Shown: positions 63,311 through 64,000 of the stretch, one piece after another
Position numbering within the stretch: position 1 is the first letter of the stretch
Layout of the letters: every line of letters starts with the position of its first letter
Assembly (NCBI RefSeq): GCF_036959255.1
Contig: NZ_JAWMTI010000010.1
Coordinates: 157,349 to 221,348, forward strand
Direction of reading: 5' to 3'
DNA from: Olivibacter sp036959255
GTDB taxonomy: Bacteria; Bacteroidota; Bacteroidia; Sphingobacteriales; Sphingobacteriaceae
Length of the DNA stretch: 64,000 bases
Position numbers and translations under genes: made by a program
The notes under the pieces: generated by a model
The model's database searches: none
Told to the model about the DNA's origin: nothing
The model's input: only the letters and a program-made list of their open reading frames with translations

Positions 63311-64000
63311 TTATTTAGTGTTTCTTTTCACCATCAGATAACTTACATACAAAACAAGTAACCAAATGGGAATTAACTCAACAGGTGTTTTCATCCCTGT
63401 AAGCCACATAATCACCAGAACGCCAATTAAAAACAATAAACATACATAGTTTGTAAAAGGATACAGGAAAGTCGGAAACTTTGTTTTTATCCGCGAAACA
63501 TTTTTTGCTTTGCGAAAAAACAGGTGAGTAATGCTAATCATGATCCAGTTAATGATCAAAGAAGATACAACTAAGGACATGAGAATTCCCAAGGCCTGCT
63601 CAGGCATTAATTTATTGATAACAATACAGATGGCTGCAAAAATGGCCGAAACCAAAATGGCCATTATCGGAACATGGTTTTTATTTAACTTCGATAAAAA
63701 TCTAGGTGCGTTGCCTTGCTTTGCTAATCCGAAAAGCATCCTGCTGTTGCTATACACGCTACTGTTATAAACTGATAGGGCCGCTGTTAATACGATTACA
63801 TTTAATACGTTTGCTATTATACCCGTGAAAGAGAACGCTTTTCCTAGAATGGTGAATTCGAAACCTTTCAATGTATCAAAGACGGCAACGAAGGGACTGC
63901 TCCCTGTAGTAATTTCTCGCCATGGAGATAATGAAAACAAGATAATTAATGCACCGACATAGAAAATAAGAATACGATAAATAACCTGATTGGTAGCTTT
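63311..64000 (-). CDS. Amino acid permease of the AAT/AroP type (C-terminal part, cut by window edge)
   Basis: An open frame runs from the end of the window to a TAA at 63311, giving 230 residues of the C-terminal half. Six or seven membrane helices are visible. Diagnostic segments are LIILFSLSPWREI, VLTAALSVYNSSVYSNSRMLFGLA and APRFLSKLNKNHVPIMA, which match the AAT branch of amino acid permeases (AroP, PheP, LysP, CycA). The substrate cannot be told from this part. It faces the GH20 gene across the terminator. Confidence 0.9.
   Translation of the reverse strand, partial: KATNQVIYRILIFYVGALIILFSLSPWREITTGSSPFVAVFDTLKGFEFTILGKAFSFTGIIANVLNVIVLTAALSVYNSSVYSNSRMLFGLAKQGNAPRFLSKLNKNHVPIMAILVSAIFAAICIVINKLMPEQALGILMSLVVSSLIINWIMISITHLFFRKAKNVSRIKTKFPTFLYPFTNYVCLLFLIGVLVIMWLTGMKTPVELIPIWLLVLYVSYLMVKRNTK

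Noticed and set aside
1..64000. CRISPR arrays, tRNA or rRNA genes, integrases and insertion sequences
   Set aside because: No regularly spaced repeats, no cloverleaf or rRNA-like segments and no transposase-like proteins were seen on reading both strands.

Overview
The window comes from a member of the Bacteroidota, most likely the family Sphingobacteriaceae (an Olivibacter, Sphingobacterium or Pedobacter-like organism). The evidence is AT-rich DNA, a TonB-dependent receptor with a carboxypeptidase-like N-terminal domain paired with a DUF4249 lipoprotein, a Bacteroidota histone H1-like mini-protein, DUF4202, and several -33/-7 promoters of the TTG-N20-TAnnTTTG type. The genus is a guess. No rRNA, tRNA, CRISPR, integrase or insertion sequence was seen, and no stretch longer than 300 bases lacks a gene.

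Layout. (1) 1-3.7 kb: a cut-off AraC-type regulator, a VOC protein, a lipoprotein, an exported methyltransferase-like protein and an APC permease. (2) 3.8-10.2 kb: a compact six-gene operon on the minus strand (alpha/beta hydrolase, two paralogous GT1 glycosyltransferases, two paralogous HxxxDG acyltransferases, a membrane protein). It looks like a pathway for an acylated glycoside or glycolipid of unknown structure. (3) 10.3-16.9 kb: YccF, small unknown proteins, the TonB receptor/DUF4249 pair with a 46-bp perfect palindrome behind it, and a CinA-type amidase. (4) 17-27.1 kb: a long minus-strand operon encoding a two-subunit molybdenum hydroxylase (IorAB type), its maturation factors (cysteine desulfurase, XdhC, MocA-like cytidylyltransferase) and most of molybdopterin synthesis (MoaA, MoeA, MoaD, MoeB-rhodanese, MoaC-MogA). 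No moaE is present.

(5) 27.3-44.3 kb: a nitrate assimilation island. It holds NirB, NirD, a FocA/NirC channel, a NarX/NarL-like two-component system, an outer-membrane barrel, CobA (SUMT) with a degenerate SUMT-like paralogue, a NarK transporter, a nitrate reductase fused to its own FAD/BFD reductase module, and two paralogous proteins built from sulfite/nitrite-reductase-like half domains without siroheme ligands, one carrying a rubredoxin. A repeated 15-bp sequence (TACGTA-N4-5-ACTT) lies in front of three of the transcription units. The neighbouring Moco operon supplies the cofactor that the nitrate reductase needs. (6) 44.4-56.6 kb: a histone H1-like protein, TetR and AraC regulators, a heterodimeric ABC exporter, an M61 peptidase, an MFS transporter and an ABC-2 exporter operon with a LolA-like protein. 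(7) 56.8-64 kb: AnmK (containing an assembly join with one N and a 113-bp duplicated flank), an S41 peptidase, a GH20 hexosaminidase followed by a clear terminator, and an amino acid permease cut by the window edge.

The strongest candidates for something undescribed are the rubredoxin-linked half-domain proteins plus the SUMT pseudoenzyme in the nitrate island, and the paired glycosyltransferase/acyltransferase operon.
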